Shown in pieces: positions 1 through 12,121 of a DNA stretch of 64,000 bases (position 1 is the first letter of the stretch; the number at the start of each line of letters is the position of its first letter). Under the pieces are notes generated by a model. It did not search any database, was not told the origin of the DNA, and saw nothing but the letters and a program-made list of their open reading frames with translations. Position numbers and translations under genes: made by a program. Source of the DNA: Acidobacteriota bacterium (GTDB lineage Bacteria > Acidobacteriota > Terriglobia > Acidiferrales > UBA7541); contig QHYE01000038.1 of the NCBI GenBank assembly GCA_003224055.1, positions 38,073 to 102,072 of the forward strand, in the 5' to 3' direction.

Positions 1-2
1 TG

Positions 3-236
3 ACCGTGCTGATTGACGAGTATGAGGAGCGTCGCTATCCAATTCGGAAAGCAAGCCCGCAGCAAACGCTTCAGCATTTGATGGAGGCGCGCAAGTTGAC
101 CCAGAAAGACCTCTGGAGGATTTTCGGCTCGCGAGGAATTACGTCCGAGGTGTTTCACGGCAAGCGTTCCATAAGCAAAACGCAGGCCAAGAAGCTCGCC
201 GCGTTTTTCCATGTCAGCGCGGACCTGTTCATCTAG
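3..236 (+). CDS. HigA-like antitoxin, C-terminal part (5' end outside window)
   Basis: The reading frame is open to the left edge, so the N-terminus is missing. The visible 78 residues begin with an acidic stretch ending in YPI, then a helix-turn-helix of the XRE/Cro type (LTQKDLWRIFGSRG through SEVFHGKRSISKTQAKKLAAFF). This arrangement is typical of the HigA antitoxins of COG5499, which bind their own promoter and neutralise a HigB RNase toxin. The toxin gene would normally lie just upstream, outside the window. A GTG at position 6 is unlikely to be the real start because family members have about 40 more residues. It could also be a solitary XRE regulator. Confidence 0.7.
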   Translation, partial: TVLIDEYEERRYPIRKASPQQTLQHLMEARKLTQKDLWRIFGSRGITSEVFHGKRSISKTQAKKLAAFFHVSADLFI

Positions 237-677
237 CACTACCCGCCGGCTGCCGCATGCTTCGGTGTTAAGCGTGCGGGTTTTGACTTTTCCGCTTCTC
301 CGCTCCGGATGTCCGTGCCTTGAACTCCGCTGATGTCTGAAGGTCGAACGTGAAGGCGCGGGATGCCGGGCTTCCCGACAAGAAACGTCGGGACTCCCGG
401 TAAAGGCAACCGGGACGCAAAAGGCGCGCCTCACAAAGCGGGGGAGAGCCCTTCGAGGTTCAGGGCAAGGCGGCGGTACAAGACCAAAGGCGCCCGCTTC
501 AGAAGGCGGCCTCTACAAGAGCGAGAAGCAGATCCCTCCCGCCGCGGCGGCCTCGGTCCCGCAAGACCATCCGGGATGCATAGGGCGCAGATGACACAGC
601 AGGAAAGGTCGCGCTGAAGCGCGCCCCTACACATCCCCTCAGATTCTGTGCGAGGATTGTGGGCTCAGGAGCATCCC
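237..677. other. Intergenic region, no supported gene
   Basis: I see no convincing gene here. An open frame at 363-617 is rich in Arg, Gly and Pro, lacks a ribosome binding site and resembles nothing I know. The stretch is full of small GC-rich inverted repeats, for example CCGGGCTTCCCGAC against GTCGGGACTCCCGG at about 366-402. It ends with the CGCGC-TGAA-GCGCG palindrome listed separately. AGGAG at 667-671 is the ribosome binding site of the next gene. Confidence 0.5.
610..630. repeat. Short palindrome followed by CCCCTAC
   Basis: CGCGC, loop TGAA, GCGCG, then CCCCTAC. The CCCCTAC tail (GTAGGGG on the other strand) recurs next to other hairpins in this window, which suggests one dispersed REP-like family. 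Confidence 0.5.
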
Positions 678-1808
678 ATGGAGCGAAACGTTCACGACAT
701 TCTTAATCTTTACAATCCGCACGATCCGCTGGACCACGCCTGGACGATTCCTTCGCCGTGGTATTTCGATCAGGCGATCGCGCGGCTGGAGCAGGACAAC
801 GTGTTCGCGACGAGCTGGCAGGTCGTCGGGCGCGTGGATCAAGTGCAGAAAAAGGGACAATTTTTCACGGCGGACATTGGCGGAGAGCCGATCGTCGTGG
901 CGCGCGGCGAAGACGACCAACTGCGCGCCTTCTACAACGTCTGCCGGCATCATGCCGCCGCTGTAGTCACCGAAGCGCAGGGCTGCGCGAAGCAGTTTCG
1001 CTGCCCGTATCACGGCTGGACCTACGGAATCGACGGCGCGCTGAAAGGCATGGTCGAATTTGAAGGCGTCTGCAATTTCGACCGCGCGAAAAACGGCCTG
1101 GTTCCGGTGAAGGTGGACACCTGGGAGAACTTCGTCTTCGTGAACCTGGACGGAAAGGCCTTGCCGCTGAAGGATTTTCTCGGCGCGATTCCAGGCATCG
1201 TGGCGCCGCTGCAGCTCGCGAAAAAAATGAAATATTTCGACCGCCGCGTCTACACGCTGAATTGCAACTGGAAAGTGTACGTGGACAATTATCTCGACGG
1301 CGGCTACCACGTCCCGCACGCGCACAAAGGACTGAGCAGCGTGATCGAGTACACGAAATATACGATTGAAAATTTCGAACGCGCCTGCCTGCAGTCCAGC
1401 CCGCTTTCCTCAGACGCCAAATCCGAATCGGGCGTTGCGGCCACGCGCCAGGGCCGCGCGTTCTATCTGTGGATCTATCCGAACTTCATGCTCAACGCCT
1501 ATGAAGGCGTGATGGACACGAACCTGGTGATGCCGCTGGCGGTGGATAAGTGCGCCGTCGTCTTCGACTATTACTTTTCGGACGTGAGCAAAAAGGCCGC
1601 GAAGAAAAACCAGGCCAGCATCAAGGTCAGCGAAAAAGTGCAGGAGGAAGATGAGGCCATCTGCGACGCCGTGCAGCGCGGGCTGGCTTCACGCGCGTAT
1701 GTGGCCGGACGCCTCTCCGTGCGCCGCGAAGCCGGGGAGCATCTTTTTCACCGCCTGCTGCACGCTGACCTAACGGGAGTTTCCAACCGCCCGGCAGCAG
1801 CAGATTGA
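678..1808 (+). CDS. Rieske aromatic ring-hydroxylating oxygenase, alpha subunit-like
   Basis: A 376-residue catalytic subunit of a Rieske non-haem iron oxygenase, which takes electrons from a reductase or ferredoxin and inserts oxygen into an organic substrate. The Rieske [2Fe-2S] ligands are visible as Cys89-x-His91 and Cys109-x2-His112 (CRHH and CPYHGW). The mononuclear iron site follows in DNYLDGGYHVPHAH, with the third ligand probably an Asp in the C-terminal part. ATG at 678 is chosen because AGGAG sits six bases upstream and the N-terminus then matches the family. No beta subunit, ferredoxin or reductase gene is adjacent, so the substrate cannot be deduced; choline monooxygenase-like and aromatic oxygenases both fit. 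It ends seven bases from the stop of purU on the other strand. Confidence 0.85.
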   Translation: MERNVHDILNLYNPHDPLDHAWTIPSPWYFDQAIARLEQDNVFATSWQVVGRVDQVQKKGQFFTADIGGEPIVVARGEDDQLRAFYNVCRHHAAAVVTEAQGCAKQFRCPYHGWTYGIDGALKGMVEFEGVCNFDRAKNGLVPVKVDTWENFVFVNLDGKALPLKDFLGAIPGIVAPLQLAKKMKYFDRRVYTLNCNWKVYVDNYLDGGYHVPHAHKGLSSVIEYTKYTIENFERACLQSSPLSSDAKSESGVAATRQGRAFYLWIYPNFMLNAYEGVMDTNLVMPLAVDKCAVVFDYYFSDVSKKAAKKNQASIKVSEKVQEEDEAICDAVQRGLASRAYVAGRLSVRREAGEHLFHRLLHADLTGVSNRPAAAD

Positions 1809-1815
1809 AGAGAAG

Positions 1816-2670
1816 TCACTCGAAGATGATCGTTTTGTTGCCGTAGAGCAGGATGCGATTTTCGATGTGCCAGCGGACGGCGCGGGACAAAGCGACGCGT
1901 TCCATGTCGCGGCCTTTTTCGACAAGATCTTCCAGAGTGTCGCGGTGCGAGATGCGCGCCACGCCCTGCTCGATGATCGGGCCGTCATCGAGAACTTCGG
2001 TGACGTAATGCGCGGTGGCGCCGATGAGTTTTACGCCGCGCTCGTAGGCCTGGTGATGTGGCTTGGCGCCGACGAACGCGGGCAAGAACGAATGATGAAT
2101 GTTGATGATCTGCTGCGGGTAGTGGCGGATAAAGTCGGTGGAAAGCACTTGCATGTAGCGCGCCAGCACGATTAGGTCAATGTTGTTTTTGCGCAGCAGC
2201 TCGAGTTCCTGCTGCTCGGCTTCCGGTTTATTTTCCTTCGTCACGGGAATGACGTGATACGGAATGCCGTGAAAATCGGCATGGCGCTTGGCGTCCGGAT
2301 GATTGCTGACGATGAGGGGGATTTCGCAAGCGAGCTCGCCGTTCCTCTGGCGATACAGAAGATCCACGAGGCAGTGGTCGTACTTTGAAACGAAAATCGC
2401 TACCCGCGGCTGGTAGCTGGCGAGCGCCAGGCGCCAGGTCATCGCAAATTTTTCCGCGATGGGGCCAAACTTCTGTGGAAAATCTTTCACGTCGAGTTGA
2501 AACCCGGTGAGATCCCATTCGACGCGCGCAAGGTAGAAACCTTTTTCGCCGACCTGGTGCTCTTCGAAATGCAAAATGTTCCCGTTATGCTGATAAATGA
2601 AATCAGCGAGCGCCGCATCCAGCCCTCTGCGGTCCGGGCACTGCACGAGAAGAATGGCGCTATTTTTCAA
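1816..2670 (-). CDS. purU: Formyltetrahydrofolate deformylase
   Basis: 284 residues, the usual PurU length. It hydrolyses 10-formyl-THF to formate and THF, balancing the one-carbon pool and feeding formate to PurT-type purine synthesis. Residues 1-80 form an ACT domain (start AILLVQCPDRRGLDAA). Residues 88-284 are the formyltransferase fold with the catalytic Asn190-Ile-His192 in INIHHSFLP and an Asp at about 228 in LDDGP. The ACT domain is the feature that separates PurU from PurN. It is transcribed towards the Rieske gene and away from tig. Confidence 0.93.
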   Translation of the reverse strand: MKNSAILLVQCPDRRGLDAALADFIYQHNGNILHFEEHQVGEKGFYLARVEWDLTGFQLDVKDFPQKFGPIAEKFAMTWRLALASYQPRVAIFVSKYDHCLVDLLYRQRNGELACEIPLIVSNHPDAKRHADFHGIPYHVIPVTKENKPEAEQQELELLRKNNIDLIVLARYMQVLSTDFIRHYPQQIINIHHSFLPAFVGAKPHHQAYERGVKLIGATAHYVTEVLDDGPIIEQGVARISHRDTLEDLVEKGRDMERVALSRAVRWHIENRILLYGNKTIIFE

Positions 2671-2733
2671 AATTCGTCCCCTAGCTCTCGGCAGACATTC
2701 TACTCAACTTTGGCGGAGAAACAGGCGGTTGAA

Positions 2734-2762
2734 TTGACGCTATTCGAACGCTCGCCTATACT
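2734..2762 (+). promoter_or_regulatory. Sigma70-type promoter for the tig-clpP operon
   Basis: TTGACG (2734-2739), 17-base spacer, TATACT (2757-2762). This is close to the consensus. It implies transcription from about 2769 and a leader of about 125 bases before the trigger factor start. Confidence 0.65.
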
Positions 2763-2893
2763 GAATATTCGAATTGCAGGGTGAGTTCTCACCAGTCTGG
2801 CTTGTCCGTAACCCCCGGAATGGAGCAAATTCCGCGGAGACCAGCGAAAGATTCACCATTCGACCCGTCGTCGTCCCAGGAAAGGATTTTTGC

Positions 2894-4186
2894 ATGGCTG
2901 AAGCAACGTGCCGCCGCGAGCTGGAACTGGAAATTCCCGCGGAAGAAGTGACGAAAAAGATCGAGAGCGTGGCGAAAGAATTTGCGCGCATCGCGAACGT
3001 GCCGGGATTCCGCCGCGGCAAGGCGCCGGTTTCGCTGATTCGAAGGAAATTCGCGGAGGACATCAAGGGAGAAGTGCTGCAATCGCTGGTGCCGGAGCGC
3101 GTGGAAAAAGCGGTGGCGGAGCAGAAATTGACGCCCGTTTCGCAGCCGCAAGTGGACAAGCTGGATTTCAACGAGGGGCAGCCGCTGAAATTCCGCGCGG
3201 TGTTCGAAGTGCTGCCGGAATTCGAATTGGGCGATTACAAAAACCTCGAACTCGAGATGCCCACGATGGACGTCACCGACGAGGACGTGGCGAAGACTCT
3301 CGAGGAGATGCGCGAGCGCGCGGCGACGTTTGCGCCGCTGGAAGGCCGCGCGATACAGGATGGCGATTTCGCGCAGGTGAAACTTATTGGCACGCCCGAC
3401 GGCGGCGGCGATCCATTGCAGGCGGAGAGCGTGCTCTGCCACATCGGCGCGGAAGAAACGATGGAGCCGTTCAACACGAATTTGAAGGGCGCAAGCGCGG
3501 GGGAGCACAAGAATTTTGACGTGGATTATCCGGCAGATTATCCCGATCCGAAGCTCGCCGGAAAGAAATATCACTATGCCGTCGAAGTGCTGGGAATCAA
3601 AACGAAGAAGCTGCCCGAGTTGAATGATGATTTCGCGAAAGACGTCAGCGACGCGGCCACGCTCGACGAATTAAAGAAAAAGGTCCGCGAGGGGCTGGAG
3701 CATCAGCGCGACCACAAGCACAAGGAGCTGCTGCACGAGAAGATTTTGGCGGAGGTCATCAAGCTGCACGACTTCCCCGTACCGGAATCGTTGGCGGAGC
3801 ATCAAATGGATGCGCGGCTGGAGCGTGTTGTGCGCTCTCTGGCAGCGCAAGGCGTGGATCCTCGCGCGGTAAACGTGGACTGGGTAACGCTGCGGAAACG
3901 CCAGGAAGAGCGCGCGAAGGATGACGTGAAGGCGGAACTCATCGTGGATCGCATCGCTTCCGCCGAAAGCATTGACGTAACCGAGGAAGAGGTCACGCAC
4001 GAGCTGGAACACATGGCCGGACATAGTGGCGAATCAGCGGAAGTGATTCGGGCTCGTTTGACAAAGCAAGGGACGCTCGATAGGATGAAAGCCAAGCTGC
4101 GCAGCGATAAAACTCTCGACTGGCTTGCGCAGAACGCCAAAATCAAGACCGTTGCAGCAGCGATTGCGGCGACGGATTCCAAGTGA
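2894..4186 (+). CDS. tig: Trigger factor (ribosome-associated chaperone)
   Basis: 430 residues, standard for the family. It binds near the ribosome exit tunnel at L23 and shields nascent chains. The ribosome-docking signature appears as GFRRGKAP near residue 36. The middle carries the FKBP-like peptidyl-prolyl isomerase domain (about 150-245) and the rest is the helical SurA-like chaperone domain. ATG at 2894 is preceded by AGGAAAGGA and gives the normal N-terminus; the frame is open further upstream but that part resembles nothing in the family. Its stop overlaps the GTG start of clpP, so the two are translationally coupled. Confidence 0.96.
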   Translation: MAEATCRRELELEIPAEEVTKKIESVAKEFARIANVPGFRRGKAPVSLIRRKFAEDIKGEVLQSLVPERVEKAVAEQKLTPVSQPQVDKLDFNEGQPLKFRAVFEVLPEFELGDYKNLELEMPTMDVTDEDVAKTLEEMRERAATFAPLEGRAIQDGDFAQVKLIGTPDGGGDPLQAESVLCHIGAEETMEPFNTNLKGASAGEHKNFDVDYPADYPDPKLAGKKYHYAVEVLGIKTKKLPELNDDFAKDVSDAATLDELKKKVREGLEHQRDHKHKELLHEKILAEVIKLHDFPVPESLAEHQMDARLERVVRSLAAQGVDPRAVNVDWVTLRKRQEERAKDDVKAELIVDRIASAESIDVTEEEVTHELEHMAGHSGESAEVIRARLTKQGTLDRMKAKLRSDKTLDWLAQNAKIKTVAAAIAATDSK

Positions 4187-4842
4187 AACACTCCGGCCGG
4201 GCGCCAGCGACAATCACCCAAATGAAAAACTTCGACGATTCGGATTACCGCGCGACAACTCTCATACCCATGGTGGTCGAACAAACCAGCCGCGGCGAAC
4301 GCGCGTACGATATTTATTCGCGGCTCCTGAAGGAGCACATCATTTTTATCGGGACGCCGATCGACGACCACGTCGCCAATCTGGCCACGGCGCAAATGCT
4401 CTTTCTGCAGGCGGAAGATCCGGAGAAGGATATTCAGCTGTACATCAATTCGCCGGGCGGTTCGATCACCGCGGGATTCGCCATCTACGACACGATGCAA
4501 TTCGTGAAGCCGGATGTAGTTACGACCTGCATCGGGCAGGCGGCTTCGATTGCGGCGGTGCTGCTGGCCGGCGGGGCTCCGAAAAAGCGCTTTGCGCTGC
4601 CCAATGCGCGCATCCTGATTCATCAGCCGTGGATGTCCGGGCTAGGCGGGCAGGCCACGGACATCGATCTGCACGCGAAAGAAATTTTGCGCATGCGCAT
4701 GACCATCAATTCGCTGCTGGCCAAGCACAGCGGGCAGCCGGTGGACAAAATCGAAAAGGACGTCGAGCGCGACTACATCATGAATCCAGAGCAGGCGAAG
4801 GAATACGGGATGATCGACGAGATTATTTTCAAGCACCGCTAG
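4183..4842 (+). CDS. clpP: ATP-dependent Clp protease proteolytic subunit
   Basis: The tetradecameric serine peptidase chamber used with ClpX/ClpA. The catalytic triad is visible: Ser122 in GQAASIAA, His147 in IHQPW, Asp197 in ERDYIM. The GTG start at 4183 overlaps the tig stop by four bases (GTGA). An internal ATG at 4222 (MKNFDDSD) is an alternative that would remove 13 residues of a short propeptide-like leader. Length 219 aa (about 206 from the ATG) is usual. clpX follows after a 163-base gap that contains a possible promoter. Confidence 0.96.
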   Translation: MKHSGRAPATITQMKNFDDSDYRATTLIPMVVEQTSRGERAYDIYSRLLKEHIIFIGTPIDDHVANLATAQMLFLQAEDPEKDIQLYINSPGGSITAGFAIYDTMQFVKPDVVTTCIGQAASIAAVLLAGGAPKKRFALPNARILIHQPWMSGLGGQATDIDLHAKEILRMRMTINSLLAKHSGQPVDKIEKDVERDYIMNPEQAKEYGMIDEIIFKHR

Positions 4843-4927
4843 TTTTTGGCGCCGCAGAGTGCTTTACTGTTCGAAGCAGGGGCAGAAGGTCCGTTCCTAA
4901 AAGTTAGTAACCATTGGAGTTTCTCTT

Positions 4928-4955
4928 TTGTTCGGGGGAAAAATCGGCCTAGAAT
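4928..4955 (+). promoter_or_regulatory. Possible promoter for clpX
   Basis: TTGTTC (4928-4933), 16-base spacer, TAGAAT (4950-4955), in the clpP-clpX gap. It would let clpX be transcribed separately from tig-clpP. Spacing is one base short of ideal. Confidence 0.35.
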
Positions 4956-5005
4956 AGTGGATAGAGACTCCGTCGAAGCCCAGCGGAGACGAGGCCTTCA
5001 CACCA

Positions 5006-6256
5006 GTGAAAAAATTCAATCCAGACGAGCCCTTGCGCTGTTCCTTCTGCCATAAGACACAGGAACAGGTCGAGAAGCTGATCAGTTCGCCTTCGGATTA
5101 TCCACGCGCGTACATCTGCAATGAGTGCGTGGGCGTTTGCCAGACGATTCTGGAGGATGAGAAGCGCGAGCAGGCTACGGCGCCGGCGCGGCAGCTGCCC
5201 CGCCCGCCGGAAATCAAGCGGTTCCTGGATGGCTACGTCATCGGGCAGGACCGGACGAAGAAAAAACTCGCGGTCGCGGTCTACAACCACTACAAGCGGA
5301 TTTTCCTGAACAAGCAGCCGGGCGACATCGAACTGAGCAAGTCCAATATCTTGCTGATCGGTCCCACGGGCACGGGCAAGACGCTGCTGGCGCAGACGCT
5401 TTCGCGGATGCTGGATGTGCCGTTTGCGATCGTGGATGCCACGACGCTTACGGAAGCGGGTTACGTCGGCGAAGACGTGGAGAACATCATTCTGAAGCTG
5501 CTGCAGGCCGCCGACGGCGACGTGCAGAAGGCGCAGCAAGGCATCATCTATATTGATGAGATTGATAAAATCGCGAAGAAGGACGAGAACCCGTCGATTA
5601 CGCGCGACGTTTCCGGCGAAGGCGTGCAACAGGCACTACTGAAGATCCTGGAAGGCACGGTTGCCAACGTGCCGCCGCAGGGCGGCCGCAAGCATCCGCA
5701 CCAGGAATTTACGCCGGTGGATACGACGAACATATTGTTCATCTGCGGCGGCGCATTTGTCGGATTGGAAAAAATTATCGAAAAGCGCGCAGGCCGCCGT
5801 TCACTGGGCTTCCACACCGATTCCGCGCCTACGACGCCGCAGCGGCGCAACACCGAATTGCTGGAGCAGGTGCAGCCGGGCGATCTGATTCGCTACGGAC
5901 TGATTCCGGAATTCGTCGGCCGTCTGCCAGTCGCGGGCGTGATGAACGATCTGGACAAGGGCGCGCTCGTCAAGATTCTGACGGAGCCGAAGAATGCGCT
6001 GTTGAAGCAGTATCAGCGGCTGTTCGAATTCGAAAACGTCCGGCTGCGCTTCACCGACGATGCGCTGGAGACGGTCGCGGAGTTGGCACTTCAGCGTAAA
6101 GTCGGAGCGCGCGGCTTGCGTATGATCCTCGAAGACCTCATGCTGGAACTGATGTACCACCTTCCGATGCAACGGAAGGTGCGCGACTTCGTGGTTACCG
6201 CGGACATGGTCCGCACCCGCGAAATCAACTGGAGCTTGCTCGAAAAGGCCGGATAG
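5006..6256 (+). CDS. clpX: Clp protease ATP-binding subunit ClpX
   Basis: AAA+ unfoldase that recognises tagged substrates and feeds them to ClpP. The N-terminal zinc-binding dimerisation domain shows Cys12, Cys15, Cys38 and Cys41. Walker A is GPTGTGKT (119-126), followed by Walker B ([10 protein letters not shown]) and the C-terminal small AAA domain. 416 residues, with a normal pore-loop region (GYVGEDVEN). The start is GTG at 5006; no other in-frame start gives the zinc finger. lon starts 27 bases after the stop. Confidence 0.97.
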   Translation: MKKFNPDEPLRCSFCHKTQEQVEKLISSPSDYPRAYICNECVGVCQTILEDEKREQATAPARQLPRPPEIKRFLDGYVIGQDRTKKKLAVAVYNHYKRIFLNKQPGDIELSKSNILLIGPTGTGKTLLAQTLSRMLDVPFAIVDATTLTEAGYVGEDVENIILKLLQAADGDVQKAQQGIIYIDEIDKIAKKDENPSITRDVSGEGVQQALLKILEGTVANVPPQGGRKHPHQEFTPVDTTNILFICGGAFVGLEKIIEKRAGRRSLGFHTDSAPTTPQRRNTELLEQVQPGDLIRYGLIPEFVGRLPVAGVMNDLDKGALVKILTEPKNALLKQYQRLFEFENVRLRFTDDALETVAELALQRKVGARGLRMILEDLMLELMYHLPMQRKVRDFVVTADMVRTREINWSLLEKAG

Positions 6257-6283
6257 CCGGCAGGGGAATCAACCAGGGGCCTA

Positions 6284-8692
6284 ATGTTCAACCGAGAAAA
6301 ACAGGAAATGAAGCGCGTGCCGATGATGCCGGTGCGCGACATGGTCATCTTTCCGCAGCAGATGACGCCCTTCATTGTCGGCCGCGAAGCCAGTGTGCGC
6401 GCGCTCGAAGAGGCGCTGGCCGGCGACAAGAAGATCTTCCTTTCCACGCAGCATGACGCTTCCGTGGATGACCCCAAACCGGAGGAGATTTACGCGGTAG
6501 GAACGCTCGCGAACATCGTGCAGAGCGTGAAGCTCCCTGACGGCAACATCAAAGTTTTGGTCGAAGGCGTGGAACGGGCGCGGGCCATCTCGGTTGCCAC
6601 GGAAGAGGGCTTCTTCCGCGCGACGGTTCGGCTGCTCGGCGCACGCGTAGAGGATTCGCCGCAGGTCAAGCAGATCGTCGAAAAAGTGACCGGGCTTTAC
6701 GAGCAGTTCATTAAGCTTTCGCAGAGCCTGAACTACGACACGATGATTGCGGCCGCGCGCGTGGATGATCCAGCGCGGCTCTCGGACACCATCGCCGCCA
6801 ACTTGCAACTGCCGGTGGATGAAAAGCAGGATTTGCTGGAAACGGTTGATCCGCTGGAACGGCTGAACCGCATCGGCGACATTCTGGAGATCGAGCTCGA
6901 AAAGCTGAACGTCGACCGCAACATCAATACGCGTGTGAAACGGCAGATGGAACGCGCGCAAAAAGAGTATTACCTGAACGAAAAGCTCAAAGCCATCCAG
7001 AAAGAGCTGGGGCGCGGCGAAAAAAGCGAAATCGACGAGCTGAAGAAGAAAATTGATACGGCGGGGATGTCCAAGGAAGTCCATGAAAAGGCCATCCAGG
7101 AGCTGAAGCGCCTGGAACTGATGCCTCCGATGTCCGCGGAATCGACCGTCAGCCGCAACTACCTGGATTGGCTGCTCGCCGTGCCCTGGAAGAAGCGGTC
7201 CAAGGAAATTCGCGATATCAAAGCCGCGGAAAAGATTCTGAACGAAGAGCATTACGGGCTCGAGAAGGTCAAGGACCGCATCCTGGAATTCCTTGCCGTC
7301 CGCCAACTGGTCAAGAATCCGAAGGGCTCGATTCTGTGTTTTGTGGGGCCTCCGGGCGTCGGGAAGACTTCGCTGGCGATGTCCATCGGCCACGCGACGG
7401 GGCGCAAGTTCGTGCGTGTATCGCTCGGCGGCGTGCGCGATGAAGCGGGAATTCGCGGCCACCGCCGCACCTACATCGGCGCGCTGCCCGGCCAGATTAT
7501 TCAGATGATGAAGAAAGCCGGGACGGTCAATCCCATATTCGTTCTAGACGAAGTAGACAAAATGTCGACCGATTTCCGCGGCGATCCGTCGGCGGCGCTG
7601 ATGGAAGTGCTCGATCCGGAGCTGAATCATTCGTTCACGGACCACTACCTCGACGTCGAGTACGATCTTTCGAAAGTGATGTTCGTCTGCACGGCTAACG
7701 TCTTGCACACTATTCCTCAGCCGCTCCAGGACCGCATGGAAGTTCTGCGCCTTCCGGGTTATACGGAGCAGGAAAAGCTGGAAATTGCGAAACGCTTCCT
7801 GGTGAAGCGCGCGCGCGAAGCGACGGGCCTGACGGAGAAGAATCTGCAGTTAACGGACGAGGGCCTGCTGCACATCATCCGGCATTACACGCATGAAGCG
7901 GGGGTTCGCAGCCTGGAGCGGGAAATTCAGAACATCGCCCGCAAGATGGCGCGCAAAGTGGTCACCGATGGCGCGGCTTCGACTGCGGAGATTGTGCCGG
8001 CCAACGTCAACGACTTCCTCGGCGTGCTGAAATACCGCGAATTCTGGCTGGAGAAGCACAACGAAATCGGCTTGACCACAGGACTCGCCTGGACCGAAGT
8101 GGGCGGCACGGTACTGGCCACCGAGGCTACGTTAATGGAAGGCAAAGGCCGCCTCACGCTTACCGGAAAGCTCGGCGACGTGATGCAGGAATCCGCGCAA
8201 GCGGCGATGAGCTTCGTGCGTTCGCGTTCGAACCAGCTCGGGCTGGCGAAGGATTTTTACCGCAACATTGATATTCACGTGCACGTGCCGGAAGGGGCGA
8301 TTCCGAAGGACGGCCCTTCCGCCGGCATCACCATCTGCACCTCGATCGTGAGCGCGTTGACGCAGAATGCGGTGCGCCGCGACGTTACCATGACCGGCGA
8401 AATCACGCTGCGCGGCAAAGTCCTGCCCATCGGCGGCGTCAAGGAAAAACTCCTGGCCGCCCACCGAATGGGCTTGCGTACGGTACTGCTTCCGAAGGAC
8501 AATGAGAAGGACCTGGCGGACATCCCCCAGGAGATACTCTCCAGCCTCACGATCCATTTTGTAGAAACCATGGATGAAGTGCTGCAAATTGCGCTGGAGC
8601 GGCCCACTATACCGCTTGAGCATCCCGCGGTTGCGCCCGTCGCGGAACCATTCGTGGCCGGCGCCGAGAAAGACAAGAGTTTGACCAACTAA
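6284..8692 (+). CDS. lon: ATP-dependent Lon protease
   Basis: 802-residue LonA-type protease that degrades misfolded and regulatory proteins. It has the N-terminal substrate-binding LAN domain (from about residue 10), a coiled-coil linker, an AAA+ module with GPPGVGKTS, and the C-terminal peptidase domain. The catalytic dyad is Ser679 (KDGPSAG) and Lys722 ([12 protein letters not shown]), the same numbers as in E. coli Lon. It follows clpX closely and probably shares its transcript. The last 25 residues are a less conserved Pro/Ala/Glu tail. Confidence 0.97.
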   Translation: MFNREKQEMKRVPMMPVRDMVIFPQQMTPFIVGREASVRALEEALAGDKKIFLSTQHDASVDDPKPEEIYAVGTLANIVQSVKLPDGNIKVLVEGVERARAISVATEEGFFRATVRLLGARVEDSPQVKQIVEKVTGLYEQFIKLSQSLNYDTMIAAARVDDPARLSDTIAANLQLPVDEKQDLLETVDPLERLNRIGDILEIELEKLNVDRNINTRVKRQMERAQKEYYLNEKLKAIQKELGRGEKSEIDELKKKIDTAGMSKEVHEKAIQELKRLELMPPMSAESTVSRNYLDWLLAVPWKKRSKEIRDIKAAEKILNEEHYGLEKVKDRILEFLAVRQLVKNPKGSILCFVGPPGVGKTSLAMSIGHATGRKFVRVSLGGVRDEAGIRGHRRTYIGALPGQIIQMMKKAGTVNPIFVLDEVDKMSTDFRGDPSAALMEVLDPELNHSFTDHYLDVEYDLSKVMFVCTANVLHTIPQPLQDRMEVLRLPGYTEQEKLEIAKRFLVKRAREATGLTEKNLQLTDEGLLHIIRHYTHEAGVRSLEREIQNIARKMARKVVTDGAASTAEIVPANVNDFLGVLKYREFWLEKHNEIGLTTGLAWTEVGGTVLATEATLMEGKGRLTLTGKLGDVMQESAQAAMSFVRSRSNQLGLAKDFYRNIDIHVHVPEGAIPKDGPSAGITICTSIVSALTQNAVRRDVTMTGEITLRGKVLPIGGVKEKLLAAHRMGLRTVLLPKDNEKDLADIPQEILSSLTIHFVETMDEVLQIALERPTIPLEHPAVAPVAEPFVAGAEKDKSLTN

Positions 8693-8952
8693 GCAGCGTA
8701 GTTTTGGGCCAGTCCCGCCCTGCGGATTCACTCCGACCGAGTAGGAAAGATGCTTGGCGAAGTCGCAGGTCAGTCGTGGCCAGGCGCTGCTCCCGGTTGA
8801 CGAAAGTCTGGTTTGCCCCATCCTGGCAGGTTTTCGTTTATCAGCCAGTTCGGTGCGCCACCTCAAAAACAATCCGGAATTTCAGGGTCAATTTTCACAA
8901 TCAAAGCTAAGGATATATGCCAAAAGAAACGAGCATTGAAGGAAACAATCAG

Positions 8953-10212
<1,260 letters not shown>

Positions 10213-10246
10213 GCCAGCCGCGTTGCTTTAATTTCCGGACAAACGA

Positions 10247-10290
10247 AAAAAAGGCGCAGCGAGATTTCCGGCTGCGCCCTTTCTATTTGT
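10247..10290 (+). terminator. Rho-independent terminator after rho
   Basis: GGCGCAGC (10253-10260), ten-base loop, GCTGCGCC (10271-10278), preceded by a run of A and followed by a T-rich CTTTCTATTTG. The flanking A-run means it could also serve transcription arriving from the opposite strand. Confidence 0.85.
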
Positions 10291-10855
10291 TGCCGTTGTT
10301 TGCGGCAGGCGACATTTGAAATTCTCGCGCCTGTCCTTCCCTGCGGACAGGGCAACTTCCCCGTGGCGGGAGGTTCGAGCGTGTTCTCAACGAGCGCTTG
10401 GCAAACGGCGCTTGCTGCGCATCCTTCGGCTTCGCGTTGCAGAGGAACAATTCGTCGGACAACCGCACCTCCTTCCGGGAACACTTCTCCCACAACGGAA
10501 ATTCTACGAATAGAACGACTACCCCGCTGCGAGAAACACAAATCCCGCGGCGGATTGCTTTGGTTCGAAACGACTTAGGCGGATTTAGTTAGGGTCGCGC
10601 GAATAAGCAGACCGCGAGACCCTGTCGCCTTGGCATCGAACCGTCTTGGCTTTTGTCTTCGTGTCTCACATCTGCCTCTTCACGCTCAGTGAGGACCCCG
10701 GTGAACCGGGATGTATGACTGAGGTATCTGCAAGGTAAACGAAGCTGAAAAATCTGTCAAGTGCTATTTTTGAAAAAAATGCATTTTTGGCGCATTTTTC
10801 GCGCTACTTGTTAATTCGAAAGTACTTAGAAGCGGGACAGGGCTTACTTCGCTCT
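10291..10855. other. Intergenic region between rho and the permease genes
   Basis: No gene is supported. There is a hairpin CCTGTCC/GGACAGG at 10330-10351 and an AT-rich patch at about 10745-10810. This is the tail-to-tail gap between rho and the minus-strand permease genes. Confidence 0.5.
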
Positions 10856-12121
10856 TCATTCGTAGCGGAGACAAGCAATGGGGTCAAGGTTCGCCGCGAG
10901 GTTCGCGGGATAGTAGCCGAAGAACAGTCCGACGCCGACGGAGATGACGAACCCGATCGTGACCCAAAGATAGGAGAGCGTTGCGGGAATCGAGGGGATG
11001 AGCGTGCGCACGGTGGCGGATACTCCGGCGCCGATCAGAATGCCGATGGTGCCGCCGACCAGCGTGAGCACCACGGCCTCCAGCAGGAATTGCAATCGCA
11101 CATCCGCGCGGCGCGCGCCGATGGCTTTGCGCACGCCAATCTCCTGGGTGCGCTCCGTCACCGAGATGAGCATGATGTTCATCACGCCGATGCCGCCCAC
11201 AAGCAGGCCGATCGAACTGATCACGGTGGTGAGAATCACGAGCGCGCCGGTCAATTGATTCCACAAATTGCTGATGAAGTCCGGAGAGGTCAGCTCAAAA
11301 TCGTTCTCGACGCCGGCGGGAATGCGGCGGAGGCGCCGCATCGCCTGAATGACTTCACCCTGCGCTTTGTCGAGGTTTACGTTTTCCGGGACGGTGAACG
11401 CCATGATCAGCTCTTTTGCCTCCGGGTACTCTTTCTTGAAAGTGCTGAGCGGAATGATGGCGAAAATATCCACACCGGGACCGACGAACAGACCTTGATC
11501 GTGCGCGAACACGCCGACGACTTCGTAAGGACTGCCATTGATGCGCACGGTTTTGCCGAGGGCATCCGTGTTGGGAAAAAGGGATTCGCTAATGGCCGCG
11601 CCAAGGACGACCACGGGGCTGGCGTGCTCCTGGTCGAAGGCACTGATGAAGCGGCCGCGCTCGACGCTGAAGAGCGGTATGGCGTCGATGTATTCCGGCT
11701 CGGCGCCGCGCACGATGACGCGTTCGACGCTGAAATGCCCGCTGGTGATGAGATTGGAATCGCCGAAGAAAAATGCGCGCGTGCCGATGGTGGTCAAGGC
11801 CTGCACGTCCGGCGCGGCATCGCGGATGTAGCTGGCATAGTTGTATTCGAAATATTTGCGCGTGCGAATGCGCTCCGGCCAGCGGGAGGGATCCGTGCCG
11901 GGCGGAAATCGCGAAACGAAGTACGTGCGCGAGCCGAGCGAGTCGACTCGGTCCTGAACGAACTTGTTCAGCCCCTGAATGATCGCCGCCATGGAAATCA
12001 CCGAAGAGACTCCGATGACGATGCCGAGCACGGTCAGCGCCGAGCGCACTTTGGAGGAGCGCAGCGTCTCCATGGCCGCGAAGAAATTTTCTCGGGCTTG
12101 CGCAAGTGTCATAAGAGCCAT
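10856..12121 (-). CDS. ABC transporter permease, MacB/FtsX type (second of pair)
   Basis: 421 residues. One N-terminal membrane helix (LTVLGIVIGVSSVISMAAII), a large extracytoplasmic MacB_PCD domain (about 50-270), then three C-terminal helices of the FtsX domain with the conserved TQEIGVRKAIGARR loop that contacts the ATPase. Such permeases drive mechanotransmission or export of lipoproteins and small molecules. The ATG at 12121 overlaps the TGA of the upstream permease gene by one base, so the two are translationally coupled and probably form a heterodimer. No ATPase gene is in the neighbourhood. A longer upstream frame is ignored because it runs through the neighbouring gene. Confidence 0.9.
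   Translation of the reverse strand: MALMTLAQARENFFAAMETLRSSKVRSALTVLGIVIGVSSVISMAAIIQGLNKFVQDRVDSLGSRTYFVSRFPPGTDPSRWPERIRTRKYFEYNYASYIRDAAPDVQALTTIGTRAFFFGDSNLITSGHFSVERVIVRGAEPEYIDAIPLFSVERGRFISAFDQEHASPVVVLGAAISESLFPNTDALGKTVRINGSPYEVVGVFAHDQGLFVGPGVDIFAIIPLSTFKKEYPEAKELIMAFTVPENVNLDKAQGEVIQAMRRLRRIPAGVENDFELTSPDFISNLWNQLTGALVILTTVISSIGLLVGGIGVMNIMLISVTERTQEIGVRKAIGARRADVRLQFLLEAVVLTLVGGTIGILIGAGVSATVRTLIPSIPATLSYLWVTIGFVISVGVGLFFGYYPANLAANLDPIACLRYE

Noticed and set aside
363..617. Arg-rich 84-codon frame
   Set aside because: No ribosome binding site, repetitive GC-rich inverted repeats, no family resemblance.
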